Notes: a model not told the origin generated them from the sequence alone. A DNA stretch of 64,000 bases from an uncultured Bacilli bacterium (GCA_947623925.1 CANQID010000003.1:20788-84787), one strand, 5' to 3'; positions 44,408 through 54,737 are shown, numbered from the stretch's first letter. Numbers and translations are program-made.

Positions 44408-45505
44408 ATGAGTTTGACAGCAGGAATAGTAGGTTTACCTAATGTAGGTAAATCGACTTTATTTAATGCAATAACAAAAAAAAATATATTAGCTGCAAAT
44501 TATCCTTTTGCAACTATAGATCCAAATGTTGGAGTAGTAACTGTACCAGATAAAAGATTAGAATTTTTGGAAAATTTATATTTACCACAAAATTTAGTGC
44601 CAACTTCATTTGAATTTACCGATATAGCAGGTTTAGTAAAAGGAGCCTCAAAAGGAGAAGGATTAGGTAATAAGTTTTTATCACATATAAGAGAAGTAGA
44701 TGCAATAGTTGAAGTTGTAAGATGTTTTGATGACAAAAATATAATACATGTAGAATCAAGTGTAGATCCTATAAGAGATATAGAAATAATAAATGTTGAA
44801 TTATTACTTGCAGATTTAGAAGTAATAGATAATAGAATAAATAAAATAGGTAAAAAAGCAATTCTTTCTAATGATAAATCAGTAAAAAAAGAGGCAGAAA
44901 TTTTAAATAAAATAAAACAAGCTTTAGAACAAAATATACCTATTAGAAAATTGGAATTTGATGAAGATGAATATAAATTAATAAAAAACTTCAATTTAAT
45001 AACTGCAAAACCTATAATATATATGGCAAATGTATCAGAAGAAGACATACAAAATGGAAATAATTATGTAGAACAAGTTAAAAGATATGCACAAAATGAA
45101 GGTTCAGAAGTAGTAGTAGTATGCGCAAAAATAGAGTCAGAATTAAGCGAACTTAATGATGATGATAAAAAAGAATTTTTAAATGAATTAGGCATATCGG
45201 ATAGTGGATTAGATAAACTTATAAAAGCAACTTATAATTTATTAGGACTTGCTACATTTTTTACTTCTGGTAGTGATGAAGTGAGAGCTTGGACATTTAA
45301 AAAAGGAATGAAAGCACCTGAATGTGCAGGTATAATTCATACAGATTTTCAAAGAGGCTTTATTAAGGCAGAAGTAATGAGTTTTGATGATTTAGAAAAA
45401 TATGGAAATGAAAAGGCTGTTAAAGAAGCAGGAAAACTTAGGCTAGAAGGCAAAGAATATTTAATGCAAGATGGAGATATTTGTTTATTTAGATTTAATG
45501 TTTAA
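44408..45505 (+). CDS. ychF: Redox-/ribosome-binding GTPase YchF
   Basis: MSLTAGIVGLPNVGKSTLFNAITKK; FTDIAGLVKGASKGEGLGNKFLSHIREVDA. Confidence 0.98.
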   Translation: MSLTAGIVGLPNVGKSTLFNAITKKNILAANYPFATIDPNVGVVTVPDKRLEFLENLYLPQNLVPTSFEFTDIAGLVKGASKGEGLGNKFLSHIREVDAIVEVVRCFDDKNIIHVESSVDPIRDIEIINVELLLADLEVIDNRINKIGKKAILSNDKSVKKEAEILNKIKQALEQNIPIRKLEFDEDEYKLIKNFNLITAKPIIYMANVSEEDIQNGNNYVEQVKRYAQNEGSEVVVVCAKIESELSELNDDDKKEFLNELGISDSGLDKLIKATYNLLGLATFFTSGSDEVRAWTFKKGMKAPECAGIIHTDFQRGFIKAEVMSFDDLEKYGNEKAVKEAGKLRLEGKEYLMQDGDICLFRFNV

Positions 45506-45528
45506 ATTATATAAAATTTTTATAAATT

Positions 45529-45552
45529 TAAGGAATTTTATTTCCTTTTTAT
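45529..45552 (+). terminator. Intrinsic terminator after ychF
   Basis: AAGGAATTTTATTTCCTTTTT. Confidence 0.65.
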
Positions 45553-45623
45553 TTTAAATTAATTTATATAAAAACATAATATTATGAATTTAAAAAAAAA
45601 TATTGAATAAATTTAAAATAAGG

Positions 45624-45652
45624 TTTACAAAATTAAAATCTTTTGTTATAAT
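45624..45652 (+). promoter_or_regulatory. Sigma-A-type promoter of rpsF operon
   Basis: TTTACA - 17 bp - TATAAT. Confidence 0.75.
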
Positions 45653-45658
45653 CTACAT

Positions 45659-45718
45659 CGAGTATTAATTTACTCCTTGCTCATTTTATATGGGCCAATA
45701 GACCATAAGGAGGTGGGA
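45659..45718 (+). promoter_or_regulatory. Possible S6/S18-type ribosomal protein leader of rpsF-ssb-rpsR
   Basis: CATCGAGTATTAATTTACTCCTTGCTCATTTTATATGGGCCAATAGACCATAAGGAGGTGG; CUCCUU/AAGGAG pairing could involve the SD. Confidence 0.45.
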
Positions 45719-45720
45719 AA

Positions 45721-46011
45721 ATGAAAAACTATGAAATTATGTTTATCGTTCGTCCTACACTATCAGAAGATGAAATAAAAAAAGTTGCTTCTTCTTTTGA
45801 AAAAGTGTTAAAGGATAATGGTGCAACAGATATAAAAGTTGATTCTATGGGACAAAGAGAATTAGCTTATGAAATTAAAGATTTCAAGAGTGGATATTAC
45901 TATGTAATGACTTGCTCATCAAGCGATGATAAAGCTATAAAAGAATTTGATCGTTTAGCTTTAATAAGTAATGATATAGTACGTCATTTAATAACTAAAC
46001 TTGAGAAATAA
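45721..46011 (+). CDS. rpsF: 30S ribosomal protein S6
   Basis: MKNYEIMFIVRPTLSEDEIKK...GQRELAYEIKDFKSGYYYVM. Confidence 0.97.
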   Translation: MKNYEIMFIVRPTLSEDEIKKVASSFEKVLKDNGATDIKVDSMGQRELAYEIKDFKSGYYYVMTCSSSDDKAIKEFDRLALISNDIVRHLITKLEK

Positions 46012-46026
46012 GAAAGAGGTAAATAA

Positions 46027-46479
46027 ATGAATCGTGTAATGTTGATTGGTAGATTAACTGCAAAACCTGAATTGAGATATACGGGATCAAATTTACCATT
46101 TGCTCGTTTTTCAGTAGCAGTAAATAGAACATTTAATAATGCTCAAGGAGAAAGACAAACTGACTTTATAAATGTGATCGTTTGGAGAAAACAAGCAGAG
46201 AATGTATGCAATTTTTTAAATAAAGGAAGTTTAGTATCTGTTGAGGGAAGATTACAAACAGGAAGTTATGATGATAAAGATGGAAACAAAAGATATACTA
46301 TGGATGTAGTTGCTGATTCAGTTCAATTTTTAGAAAGTAAAGCACAATCTCAAAGTAGAATACAGAATCAAGATGTAACACCATATGATTATCAAGAAGC
46401 TCCAACAGTTGATGTTGATAGTGATCCATTTGCTGATTTTGGAGATAGTGTTTCTATTGATGAAAACTTCTTAGATTAA
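46027..46479 (+). CDS. ssb: Single-stranded DNA-binding protein
   Basis: [35 protein letters not shown]-term DENFLD variant of the usual acidic DDDLPF-type tail. Confidence 0.97.
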   Translation: MNRVMLIGRLTAKPELRYTGSNLPFARFSVAVNRTFNNAQGERQTDFINVIVWRKQAENVCNFLNKGSLVSVEGRLQTGSYDDKDGNKRYTMDVVADSVQFLESKAQSQSRIQNQDVTPYDYQEAPTVDVDSDPFADFGDSVSIDENFLD

Positions 46480-46493
46480 AGGAGGAAAATAAA

Positions 46494-46712
46494 ATGGCTG
46501 AATTTTATAGAAAAAAGAAAAAAATATGTCAAATGTGTGCTGGAAAAGACGTTGATTATAAAGATGTTGATATAGTAAAAAAATATGTAAGTAACGATAA
46601 AGGAAAAATTTTACCAAGACGTATGACAGGCGCATGTGCTAAACATCAAAGACATATAGCAGGTGAAATTAAAAAAGCACGCTTTATGGCTTTATTACCT
46701 TTTGTTAAATAA
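46494..46712 (+). CDS. rpsR: 30S ribosomal protein S18
   Basis: [43 protein letters not shown]. Confidence 0.98.
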   Translation: MAEFYRKKKKICQMCAGKDVDYKDVDIVKKYVSNDKGKILPRRMTGACAKHQRHIAGEIKKARFMALLPFVK

Positions 46713-46737
46713 TCACATTTTAATGTGATTTTTTTAA
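46712..46737 (+). terminator. Intrinsic terminator after rpsR
   Basis: AATCACATTTTAATGTGATTTTTTT. Confidence 0.85.
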
Positions 46738-46815
46738 TGTATATATTAAGTATTTCTATTTTATTTTTTTTTAATATATGTTAGAATATGATACGTAAAA
46801 GAAAGCAGTGGTAAT

Positions 46816-48693
46816 ATGAATGAGAACTATGAAATAATAGTAGTTGGTGGAGGTCATGCAGGGTGTGAAGCCTCACTTGCCTCATCACGTTTAGGACATA
46901 ATACTTTATTAATAACTGGAAATAAAAAGAATATAGCAGATATGCCATGTAATCCATCTATAGGTGGTAGTGCAAAGGGAATAGTAGTAAGAGAAATAGA
47001 TGCACTTGGTGGAGAAATGGGGAGAAATGCAGATAAAGGGTTACTTCAAATAAAAATGTTAAATAGTGCAAAAGGACCTGCTGTACAAGCATTGCGTGCT
47101 CAAGCAGATAAAATTACATATCCAAAAGAAATGTTAAAAACACTTGAAAACCAAAAAAATCTTCAAATTTTAGAAGCAATGGTGGAGGATTTAATAATAG
47201 AAAATAATAAAGTAAAGGGAGTAGTTTTATCGGATGGTAAAAAAATATATTCAAATTCAGTTATATTAACAACAGGAACATATTTAAAATCTGATATTTT
47301 AGTTGGAGATACAAGACATAGAGAAGGTCCTCATGGGGAAAAACCAAGTAATCATTTAAGTGATAATTTAAAAAAATATGGATTTAAAATTATAAGATTA
47401 AAAACAGGAACACCACAAAGAATAGATAAAAATACAATAGATTTTAGTAAAACAAAAAGAGAAGATGGAGATAATAAAATATTAACATTTAGTTTTGATA
47501 ATAAATATTACTATGATGTAAATAATCAACAACCTTGCTACTTAATATATACCACAGAAAAAACACATGAAATAATAAGAAATAATTTAAACAAATCAAG
47601 TATGTATGGGGGTTTATCTGATATAAAGGGAATAGGTCCAAGATATTGCCCTTCAATAGAAGACAAAATTGTAAGATTTAGTGATAAAGAAAGACATCAA
47701 CTATTTTTAGAACCAGAAAGCATTTACTACGATGATATATATATACAAGGATTTTCAACAAGTATGCCACATGATATACAAGAACAAATGGTACATAGTT
47801 TACCCGGATTAGAACACGCAAAAATATTAAAATATGCTTATGCAATAGAATATGATGCCATATATCCAACCCAATTAAAACAAACATTAGAAACAAAAAT
47901 AATAGAAAATTTATATACAGCTGGCCAAATAAATGGAACAAGTGGTTATGAAGAAGCAGCATGTCAAGGTTTAATTGCAGGTATCAATGCATCTTTAAAA
48001 CTCCAAAATAGAGAACCATTAATATTAAAAAGGAATGAAGCATATATAGGTGTATTAATAGATGATTTAGTTACTAAAGGGGTGAGAGACCCATATAGAC
48101 TTTTAACTTCAAGAGCAGAATATAGATTATTATTAAGAAGTGATAATGCAGATTTAAGGTTAATGGAAAAAGGTTATAATATTGGTTTAGTACAACAAGA
48201 AAAATATGATAAACTATTATTAAAAAAACAAAATATAAAAAAATTAATAGATTTATTAAAAGATACAAAAATAACTCCTAAAAAAGAAATAAATGAATAT
48301 TTAAAAAAATACACTACACAATTGAAAGATGGAATATCTCTTTATAATTTGCTAAAAAGACCAGAAATAACTATGAATCAGATTAATCATTTTATAGATT
48401 TAAAGTTTGATGATGAAGTCATAGAACAAGTAGAAATAAGTATAAAGTATGAGGGATACATAGAAAAATCCAATAAAGAAGCAGAAAAAATGGTAGATTT
48501 AGAAAATAAGAGAATACCTGAAAATATTAATTACGATTTAATACATAATTTAGCAAGTGAAGCAAAACAAAAACTAAAAGAAGTAAAACCAACTTCAATA
48601 GGTCAAGCATTAAGAATTAGTGGGGTAAATCCTGCTGATATTTCAATATTAATGATTTATTTAAAAAAGGAATATAATTATGGAAATAAATGA
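46816..48693 (+). CDS. mnmG: tRNA uridine-5-carboxymethylaminomethyl modification enzyme MnmG
   Basis: [48 protein letters not shown]. Confidence 0.98.
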   Translation: MNENYEIIVVGGGHAGCEASLASSRLGHNTLLITGNKKNIADMPCNPSIGGSAKGIVVREIDALGGEMGRNADKGLLQIKMLNSAKGPAVQALRAQADKITYPKEMLKTLENQKNLQILEAMVEDLIIENNKVKGVVLSDGKKIYSNSVILTTGTYLKSDILVGDTRHREGPHGEKPSNHLSDNLKKYGFKIIRLKTGTPQRIDKNTIDFSKTKREDGDNKILTFSFDNKYYYDVNNQQPCYLIYTTEKTHEIIRNNLNKSSMYGGLSDIKGIGPRYCPSIEDKIVRFSDKERHQLFLEPESIYYDDIYIQGFSTSMPHDIQEQMVHSLPGLEHAKILKYAYAIEYDAIYPTQLKQTLETKIIENLYTAGQINGTSGYEEAACQGLIAGINASLKLQNREPLILKRNEAYIGVLIDDLVTKGVRDPYRLLTSRAEYRLLLRSDNADLRLMEKGYNIGLVQQEKYDKLLLKKQNIKKLIDLLKDTKITPKKEINEYLKKYTTQLKDGISLYNLLKRPEITMNQINHFIDLKFDDEVIEQVEISIKYEGYIEKSNKEAEKMVDLENKRIPENINYDLIHNLASEAKQKLKEVKPTSIGQALRISGVNPADISILMIYLKKEYNYGNK

Positions 48694-49384
48694 ATTTATA
48701 GAAGAAGTAAGAAAATTACAAATTAGTATAAATGATGATATATTAAATAAATTAGAAAAATACTATAATTTATTAATAAAATACAATGAAGTAATGAATT
48801 TAACTGCAATAACAGAAAAAAAGCAAGTTTATTTAAAACATTTTTATGATTCATTATGTATAATTAAAGTAATAGATTTAAATAACGAAGAATCATTGTG
48901 TGATATAGGAACGGGAGCTGGATTCCCCGGTATAGTTTTAAAAATATTTTATCCACATTTAAAAGTAACTTTACTGGATTCTTTAAATAAAAGAATAGAT
49001 TTTTTAAAAATTATAATTAAGGAACTTAATCTAACTAACATAGAAGCAATACATATTAGAGCAGAAGAATATGCTTTAAACAATAGGGAAAAATTTGATG
49101 TTGTAACTTCAAGAGCAGTAGCAAATCTAAATACACTACTTGAATTATCTATCCCTATGGTTAAAATAAATAAATATTTTATTCCATTGAAAGCTAATAT
49201 TGATATTGAATTAGAGCAAAGTAAGAATGCTTTAGAAAAACTAAACTCAAAAATTATATACACTTGCAAATTTCTACTTCCAATAGAAAATAGCAGTAGG
49301 ACAATTCTAAAAATTGAAAAATATTCAGAAACTAACAAATTATTTCCCAGGAAATATTCTGAAATTAAGAGAAAGCCTTTATAA
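48680..49384 (+). CDS. rsmG: 16S rRNA (guanine-N7)-methyltransferase RsmG
   Basis: [61 protein letters not shown]. Confidence 0.97.
   Translation: MEINEFIEEVRKLQISINDDILNKLEKYYNLLIKYNEVMNLTAITEKKQVYLKHFYDSLCIIKVIDLNNEESLCDIGTGAGFPGIVLKIFYPHLKVTLLDSLNKRIDFLKIIIKELNLTNIEAIHIRAEEYALNNREKFDVVTSRAVANLNTLLELSIPMVKINKYFIPLKANIDIELEQSKNALEKLNSKIIYTCKFLLPIENSSRTILKIEKYSETNKLFPRKYSEIKRKPL
49341..49356. promoter_or_regulatory. Candidate Noc-binding site upstream of the Noc-like gene (one base off palindrome)
   Basis: TATTTCCCAGGAAATA; then two ATTTCCC half-sites at 49413 and 49435. Confidence 0.5.
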
Positions 49385-49489
49385 TATAAGGCTTTTTAAA
49401 TTATTTGAATTTATTTCCCAAAATCTCTTGTTTTATTTCCCAAAATATAGTAAAATATACCATGAAAGAATAAGAAGGGAGTTTTTTGT

Positions 49490-51076
49490 GTGGAAGTAAA
49501 TAGGAAAGTAGTAGAACTAGCTTTGGATGACATTTTGCCTAATCGATTTCAACCAAGAATAAAATTTAATGAAGACTCTTTAAACGAACTTGCTGAATCA
49601 ATAAAAGAGCATGGTGTTATACAACCGATAGTAGTAAGAGCTGTAGGAGATAAATATGAAATAATTGCGGGAGAAAGAAGATATAAAGCTTCAGTATTGG
49701 CAAATAAAACTACAATACCTGCCATAGTTACAGATTTGAATGATAAAGATAGTGCAGAAGTAGCTTTAATTGAAAATGTGCAAAGACAAAACTTAACACC
49801 TATAGAAGAAGCAATATCTTATAAAAAAATACTTGATATGGGATATTTAAATCAAACGGCATTAGCTGAAAAACTTGGAAAAAACCAATCTACGATTGCA
49901 AATAAATTAAGACTTTTAGAGTTAGATGATGAAGTACAAGAAGCCTTATTGAATTCAAAAATATCAGAAAGACATGCAAGGTCTTTATTAAGAATTCAAG
50001 ATAAAAAAACTCAAGTTGATATGTTAAATAAAATAATTAATGAAAGAATGACTGTTAGAAAAACAGATGAGGAGATTGATAAAGTGTTAAATGGTATGAA
50101 TAATGATATAAATATTAATAATAATTTACAAGGAAATGTTGCTAACAATGTTTCACCACAAGGGGTTATGCCCGGAGTACAACAACCAGTAGTAGAGCAA
50201 AGTGTTCAGGAACCTATGAGTTTTGAAAGTTTATTTTCAAATAATCCTGTAAATCCAACATCACAGGTAAATGATGTTCCAATTCAACAACCTGTGATTA
50301 ATGAAAATCCTTTTGAAGTATCACAACAACCAGTTGAATCTATTGATTTAGGACAACAGATGAACCCAGGATTTGTAAATGTTGATAAAATTGTTGAACA
50401 AGCTCAACCACTTAATCCAAATCCGCAACCAGTTGATATGAGTAATTTTGTATCACAATATAATCCAGCACCAATGAATGTAGAGCAAGCACCATCTATT
50501 GAAAATAACAATTTACAAGGTCAAGTTGAAATGACACCAGAACAAGAATTGCAACCTAAAAAGTTTTTTAACATTTTAGGTGAGACTGAACAAGAACAAG
50601 CACCAACTACACCTTCACAACCAGATACAACTGCCTTTAATTTTGATAATTTATTTCAAGATGTGCCTCAACAATCTGTAAATGTTCAACAACCAGTAAC
50701 TCCACAACCAGTTATAGAACAAGCACAAAACATAGTTCAAGAACAAGTGCAACCTACTCCAATGGTTGATCCTTTTCAACAAAATACAACAGTAGCACAA
50801 ACTCCGGTTAATATGCAACCAGCAGTTGAACCAGTCCAAGAAGTAGTACAAGTACAACCTAGCACAATTCCAAATGCTGTTGATCAGATTAGTGTTCCAA
50901 ATCCTATGCCAGAGGAACTTTCATCAACTCAAGTATCTCAAAGTTTTAATTTCGATTCAGCTATTCAAGCAATTAATGAATGTGCTGCAAAATTACAACA
51001 ATTAGGATATAAACAAGAGCATGATAATTTTGATTTAGGTGATATGTACCAAGTAATATTTAGAATTGAAAAATAA
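49490..51076 (+). CDS. noc: Noc-like ParB paralogue (GTG start) with long P/Q/V-rich linker and distinct C-terminal segment
   Basis: ILPNRFQPRIKFNEDSLNELAESIKEHGVIQPIVV, IAGERRYKASVLANK, HTH QTALAEKLGKNQSTIANKLRLLEL; about 300 aa P/Q-rich region; end DSAIQAINECAAKLQQLGYKQEHDNFDLGDMYQVIFRIEK; mnmG-rsmG-noc synteny. Confidence 0.88.
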   Translation: MEVNRKVVELALDDILPNRFQPRIKFNEDSLNELAESIKEHGVIQPIVVRAVGDKYEIIAGERRYKASVLANKTTIPAIVTDLNDKDSAEVALIENVQRQNLTPIEEAISYKKILDMGYLNQTALAEKLGKNQSTIANKLRLLELDDEVQEALLNSKISERHARSLLRIQDKKTQVDMLNKIINERMTVRKTDEEIDKVLNGMNNDININNNLQGNVANNVSPQGVMPGVQQPVVEQSVQEPMSFESLFSNNPVNPTSQVNDVPIQQPVINENPFEVSQQPVESIDLGQQMNPGFVNVDKIVEQAQPLNPNPQPVDMSNFVSQYNPAPMNVEQAPSIENNNLQGQVEMTPEQELQPKKFFNILGETEQEQAPTTPSQPDTTAFNFDNLFQDVPQQSVNVQQPVTPQPVIEQAQNIVQEQVQPTPMVDPFQQNTTVAQTPVNMQPAVEPVQEVVQVQPSTIPNAVDQISVPNPMPEELSSTQVSQSFNFDSAIQAINECAAKLQQLGYKQEHDNFDLGDMYQVIFRIEK

Positions 51077-51114
51077 ATTTAGAAATAACATTTGTTATTT
51101 CTTTTTAATATAAC

Positions 51115-51143
51115 TTGAAAAAGTTCAAAAAAACTGTTAAAAT
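51115..51143 (+). promoter_or_regulatory. Sigma-A-type promoter upstream of DUF2798 gene leader
   Basis: TTGAAA - 17 bp - TAAAAT. Confidence 0.55.
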
Positions 51144-51171
51144 TAGAAAGTATTTACAATTAAAAAGAAAC

Positions 51172-51240
51172 GACACATGTAGAGTTTTAAACTCGTAAAT
51201 CTGATTACGGAACTATAATTGGATTATATGTGTTTTTTTG
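51172..51240 (+). promoter_or_regulatory. Structured 5' leader ending in a U-tract; unidentified cis-regulatory RNA candidate
   Basis: P1 ACACAUGUA(51173-51181)/UAUAUGUGU(51225-51233), hairpin GAGUUuuaAACUC, hairpin GUAAaucugaUUAC, then U7. Confidence 0.5.
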
Positions 51241-51266
51241 TTGTAAAAATAGAAAGGAGTATTATA

Positions 51267-51773
51267 ATGCCACAAACAAAAAATCAAAAATTACTTTATG
51301 CGTTTTTAACCGTAATAATAACAGTTCCATGTTTTGTATTTTATTGTCTTAGCATAGAAAATGGTGGTATTTTAAATGTAGATTTTAAGTTTGCTTTAAT
51401 ATTAATACCAATAGAATTTGTTTTAGCATATTTATCTGAAATATTTATTGGTAGCCCTTTATCACTTAAATTAGCTTTAAAATCAGTGCCACCAAAGGAA
51501 TATAAACCTGTTATTTTTGAAACAGCAATTATTTGTTCTACGGTTTTTATAATGTGCACATGGATGAGTTTTTTAGCAACTATACTTTATAAAGGAATAT
51601 TTCCAGCCTTTGTTTTTCATGAACAAATAACATTAAGTAATTTTTTAATCAATTTTATTCCTAATTATTTACAAACTGTTGTTTTTAATTTTCCGTTTGC
51701 ACTTTTAAGTCAATTGTTTTTTATTCAACCTTTTGTAAGAAGAATATTTAAAAAAATATGTAAAAGTTATTAA
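51267..51773 (+). CDS. DUF2798-family membrane protein
   Basis: MPQTKNQKLLYAFLTVIITVPCFVFYCLSIENGG...; SD gaaaggag; second half-repeat KSVPPKEYKPVIFETAIICSTVFIMCTWMSF. Confidence 0.8.
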   Translation: MPQTKNQKLLYAFLTVIITVPCFVFYCLSIENGGILNVDFKFALILIPIEFVLAYLSEIFIGSPLSLKLALKSVPPKEYKPVIFETAIICSTVFIMCTWMSFLATILYKGIFPAFVFHEQITLSNFLINFIPNYLQTVVFNFPFALLSQLFFIQPFVRRIFKKICKSY

Positions 51774-51883
51774 TAAAATATATTATTAATGACTTTTTTA
51801 TATGTAAAGTTATTTACATGTTATCATTGACAAAGTATATAAAAATTGTTATATTTTAAAAGATAGAATAGGTGTAAAGTTTT

Positions 51884-53938
51884 GTGTTAGGAGTTGAAAG
51901 TATGATTAAATCATTTAAAAAAGTTTTGTTTTTAATGTTATTTGCTTGTACGGTTAATACCGTTTCAGCAAAAACTTTTGATGTAGAGTTAATTACAAAT
52001 GAGAATCAAATTAATAATGGTTCTGGGGATTCTTATATATTTACAATAACTTCGGGTGATAATACATATGCTTGGATAAATGGTGTTAGTTCATCATCCA
52101 CATCATATCAAATGAAAGATAACTCTGCTATTATTACAATAAATAATGATAAAACAATAACAATAGATGATAAATATTCAAAATCTGCTTTATGGTCATT
52201 TTCAATAAGCAAAAATTCTATTGAAAGTAATAAAAATGCTTATGTACTTGTATCTAGATACTATGTAAGTAAAGATAATATAGATAAAATTCAGTTAAAC
52301 TTTGATTTTGCTAAAAAAGATAAAGAAACACATCCAACAGGTTTTACTTATACAGATAATGCTTACCCTATACATTTAGAATATAAAGATAATAATGTTG
52401 TTACAAAAGTGAGTCAATTTGTAAATGATGTACAATATTGGGTTCAATTTAGTTCAACTGATAAAAATTTTTATGTAAGTGAAAAAGAAAATTCTTCTAA
52501 ATCTTTCAAAATATACAAAGTAATTGAAAATACAAACAAAATACAAAAATATAAAACAGATGAAATAGAAGATATAAATTTTTCAAAAACTCAAACAAAA
52601 CATGAATCATTTACAAAAACAGGTGTATATAAAGTAGATTTATTATTAAATTCAAAAACAATTATGAAAGATTCAGATATTTTATTTGTTTTAGACTATT
52701 CTAATAGTATGGATTTTGAAACGAAAAAGAAACAATTAGATGAGGCAACAACAAAAATTTCAGAAGTTTTACTTAATTTAAATTCTAATAATCGTATAGG
52801 AATAGTTAAATTTGCTAAAGATATTATTTATGAAGAAGATTCATTAAAATTAGGGTTATCAAATGATATAAATAAAATAAAAGAGTTGATATCTAAGGAT
52901 TTGGATTCGGTACCTGGAGGAACTAATTATACCTATGCATTCGAAATGGCTAAACAAATGTTAAATGAAAATTATAAGAAAAACAGGGATCAAATAATAA
53001 TATTTGTCTCAGATGGAGCACCAACAATTTATAATCAAGCTAAATTTTCTGCTTTTTCAAAAACAGATGATGGTAAACAAGGAGAGTATGCTAATAATTG
53101 GTATGAATATTTATCAAAATATGATTTAAAACAAGTAACAGATTTGAAAAAACAAGGTGTTGAAATTATATCAATAGGCGTTGGAACTAATCAGGATATG
53201 GCAATGCAAACAGATGGGTCATATGTAGTAAAACCACAATGGGTACAGTCTATTTTAAAAAGAATTTCAAGTAGTGTTGAAGAAGCATATTTTGTTGATG
53301 ATTCAACAAAGATAGAAGACATATTTGAAGACACTTCATTTTTAAAATTATTTGTTAAGAATGTATATGTAAACGATTCTATAAAAGAAGATTATTATTT
53401 AGTAATCGATGATTTTGAAACATATAAACCATATATTGAAATAAAATTATCTAGTGGAAAAGTAATAGAGAAAATTACTTTTGATGAAAATGGTGCAAAA
53501 GCTTATAGTACATTAAGCGGAAATAAAAATATAATAACTAACGAAAATGGATCAAAAGTTATAGATGCAAAATATTTTACATATAATTTTGATACTAAAA
53601 AGATTACTTGGAAAATTGATAGACTTACAGAAGGAGATATAATATTAACATATTTTATTAAACCAATTAGTGATAATAATGAGTATGTTGAAGATGAGAG
53701 TGCAACAAATGGTACTGTAGAATTAACTTATGAAGATTATAATGGAAACAAAAAAGAAACATCATTCACAAAAAAAGTTGAAAATATTGAACAATTGCCA
53801 AATGAAGAAAATGATTACGAAGAAGAAATTATTAATCCACCAACAGGGATTTCTATTCCATATGTTTGTATTTTAATTTTATTAATTACGAGTGTCGGTT
53901 TAATGTTATATACAAAAAAACATAAATATTTTAGATAA
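51884..53938 (+). CDS. vWA-domain cell-surface protein with LPXTG-like (NPPTG) anchor
   Basis: Signal peptide; MIDAS DILFVLDYSNSMD, GGTNYTYAFEMA, IIIFVSDGAPT; C-term INPPTGISIPYVCILILLITSVGLMLYTKKHKYFR; start may be internal MIKSFKK. Confidence 0.88.
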   Translation: MLGVESMIKSFKKVLFLMLFACTVNTVSAKTFDVELITNENQINNGSGDSYIFTITSGDNTYAWINGVSSSSTSYQMKDNSAIITINNDKTITIDDKYSKSALWSFSISKNSIESNKNAYVLVSRYYVSKDNIDKIQLNFDFAKKDKETHPTGFTYTDNAYPIHLEYKDNNVVTKVSQFVNDVQYWVQFSSTDKNFYVSEKENSSKSFKIYKVIENTNKIQKYKTDEIEDINFSKTQTKHESFTKTGVYKVDLLLNSKTIMKDSDILFVLDYSNSMDFETKKKQLDEATTKISEVLLNLNSNNRIGIVKFAKDIIYEEDSLKLGLSNDINKIKELISKDLDSVPGGTNYTYAFEMAKQMLNENYKKNRDQIIIFVSDGAPTIYNQAKFSAFSKTDDGKQGEYANNWYEYLSKYDLKQVTDLKKQGVEIISIGVGTNQDMAMQTDGSYVVKPQWVQSILKRISSSVEEAYFVDDSTKIEDIFEDTSFLKLFVKNVYVNDSIKEDYYLVIDDFETYKPYIEIKLSSGKVIEKITFDENGAKAYSTLSGNKNIITNENGSKVIDAKYFTYNFDTKKITWKIDRLTEGDIILTYFIKPISDNNEYVEDESATNGTVELTYEDYNGNKKETSFTKKVENIEQLPNEENDYEEEIINPPTGISIPYVCILILLITSVGLMLYTKKHKYFR

Positions 53939-53966
53939 GACTTCTTAAAAGGGAAGTCTTTTTTTT
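53936..53966 (+). terminator. Intrinsic terminator
   Basis: AGACTTCTTAAAAGGGAAGTCTTTTTTT. Confidence 0.85.
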
Positions 53967-54062
53967 AAAATAAAGCTTTAATTTTTTCTAAATTTGTCAT
54001 ATTTTGGATTTACGAAAATAGTATTTAGTGGTATATTAATACTAGAAAGGAGTATTTGTATT

Positions 54063-54737
54063 GTGAATAGAGTTGAGTTAAAAGAAAATGCTAAACAATC
54101 ATTAAAAGGCAAATGGGGACAAGCAATATTGGTTTTAATAATATTTGGTGCTATTACGTTAGCAGTAACATCAATTAGTCTTATAGGGAATGCTTCTATT
54201 TTAACTAATCCTGAGGCTTTATCTTCTCTATTTGATAAATCTGGAAATATTAATTTTGGTTTGTCTCAAGCTATTTCTGTACTACTTAATGTTTTTGTAA
54301 CATCATTCTTAACTTTAGGTTCTGTAAGTTTTTTCTTAAAAGTATCTCGTAATGAAGAAGTTACATTTAAAGAATTATTTAGCAAAACTAAATTATGGTT
54401 ACTTTACATCGGTGTATCTATTATGACTTCAATATTTATAGGTTTATGGTCATTATTATTAATAATTCCTGGTATTATTGCTACTTATAAATATTCTATG
54501 GTTAATTACATAATGATAGATAATCCAGAACTTGGTGTATTTGGTGCTATAAGACGTAGTAAAGAAATAATGTATGGGCATAAATTTGATTATTTTGTTT
54601 TACAACTTAGTTTTATAGGTTGGCAATTATTATCTGCTTTAACTTTAGGTATCTTAATGTTATATGTTTCACCATACATGAGCGTTACATGTGCAAACTT
54701 TTATAACAGTATAAAAGATAAAAATACAAATAATTAG
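54063..54737 (+). CDS. DUF975-family membrane protein
   Basis: VNRVELKENAKQSLKGKWGQAILVLIIFG (GTG start after aaggag), GLWSLLLIIPGIIATYKYSMVNYIMIDNPELG. Confidence 0.88.
   Translation: MNRVELKENAKQSLKGKWGQAILVLIIFGAITLAVTSISLIGNASILTNPEALSSLFDKSGNINFGLSQAISVLLNVFVTSFLTLGSVSFFLKVSRNEEVTFKELFSKTKLWLLYIGVSIMTSIFIGLWSLLLIIPGIIATYKYSMVNYIMIDNPELGVFGAIRRSKEIMYGHKFDYFVLQLSFIGWQLLSALTLGILMLYVSPYMSVTCANFYNSIKDKNTNN

Noticed and set aside
49314-49499. 61-aa plus ORF overlapping the rsmG end and the noc start as a possible N-terminal extension of Noc
   Set aside because: It is in a different frame from noc and spans the probable noc promoter/NBS region; kept only as an alternative to check.
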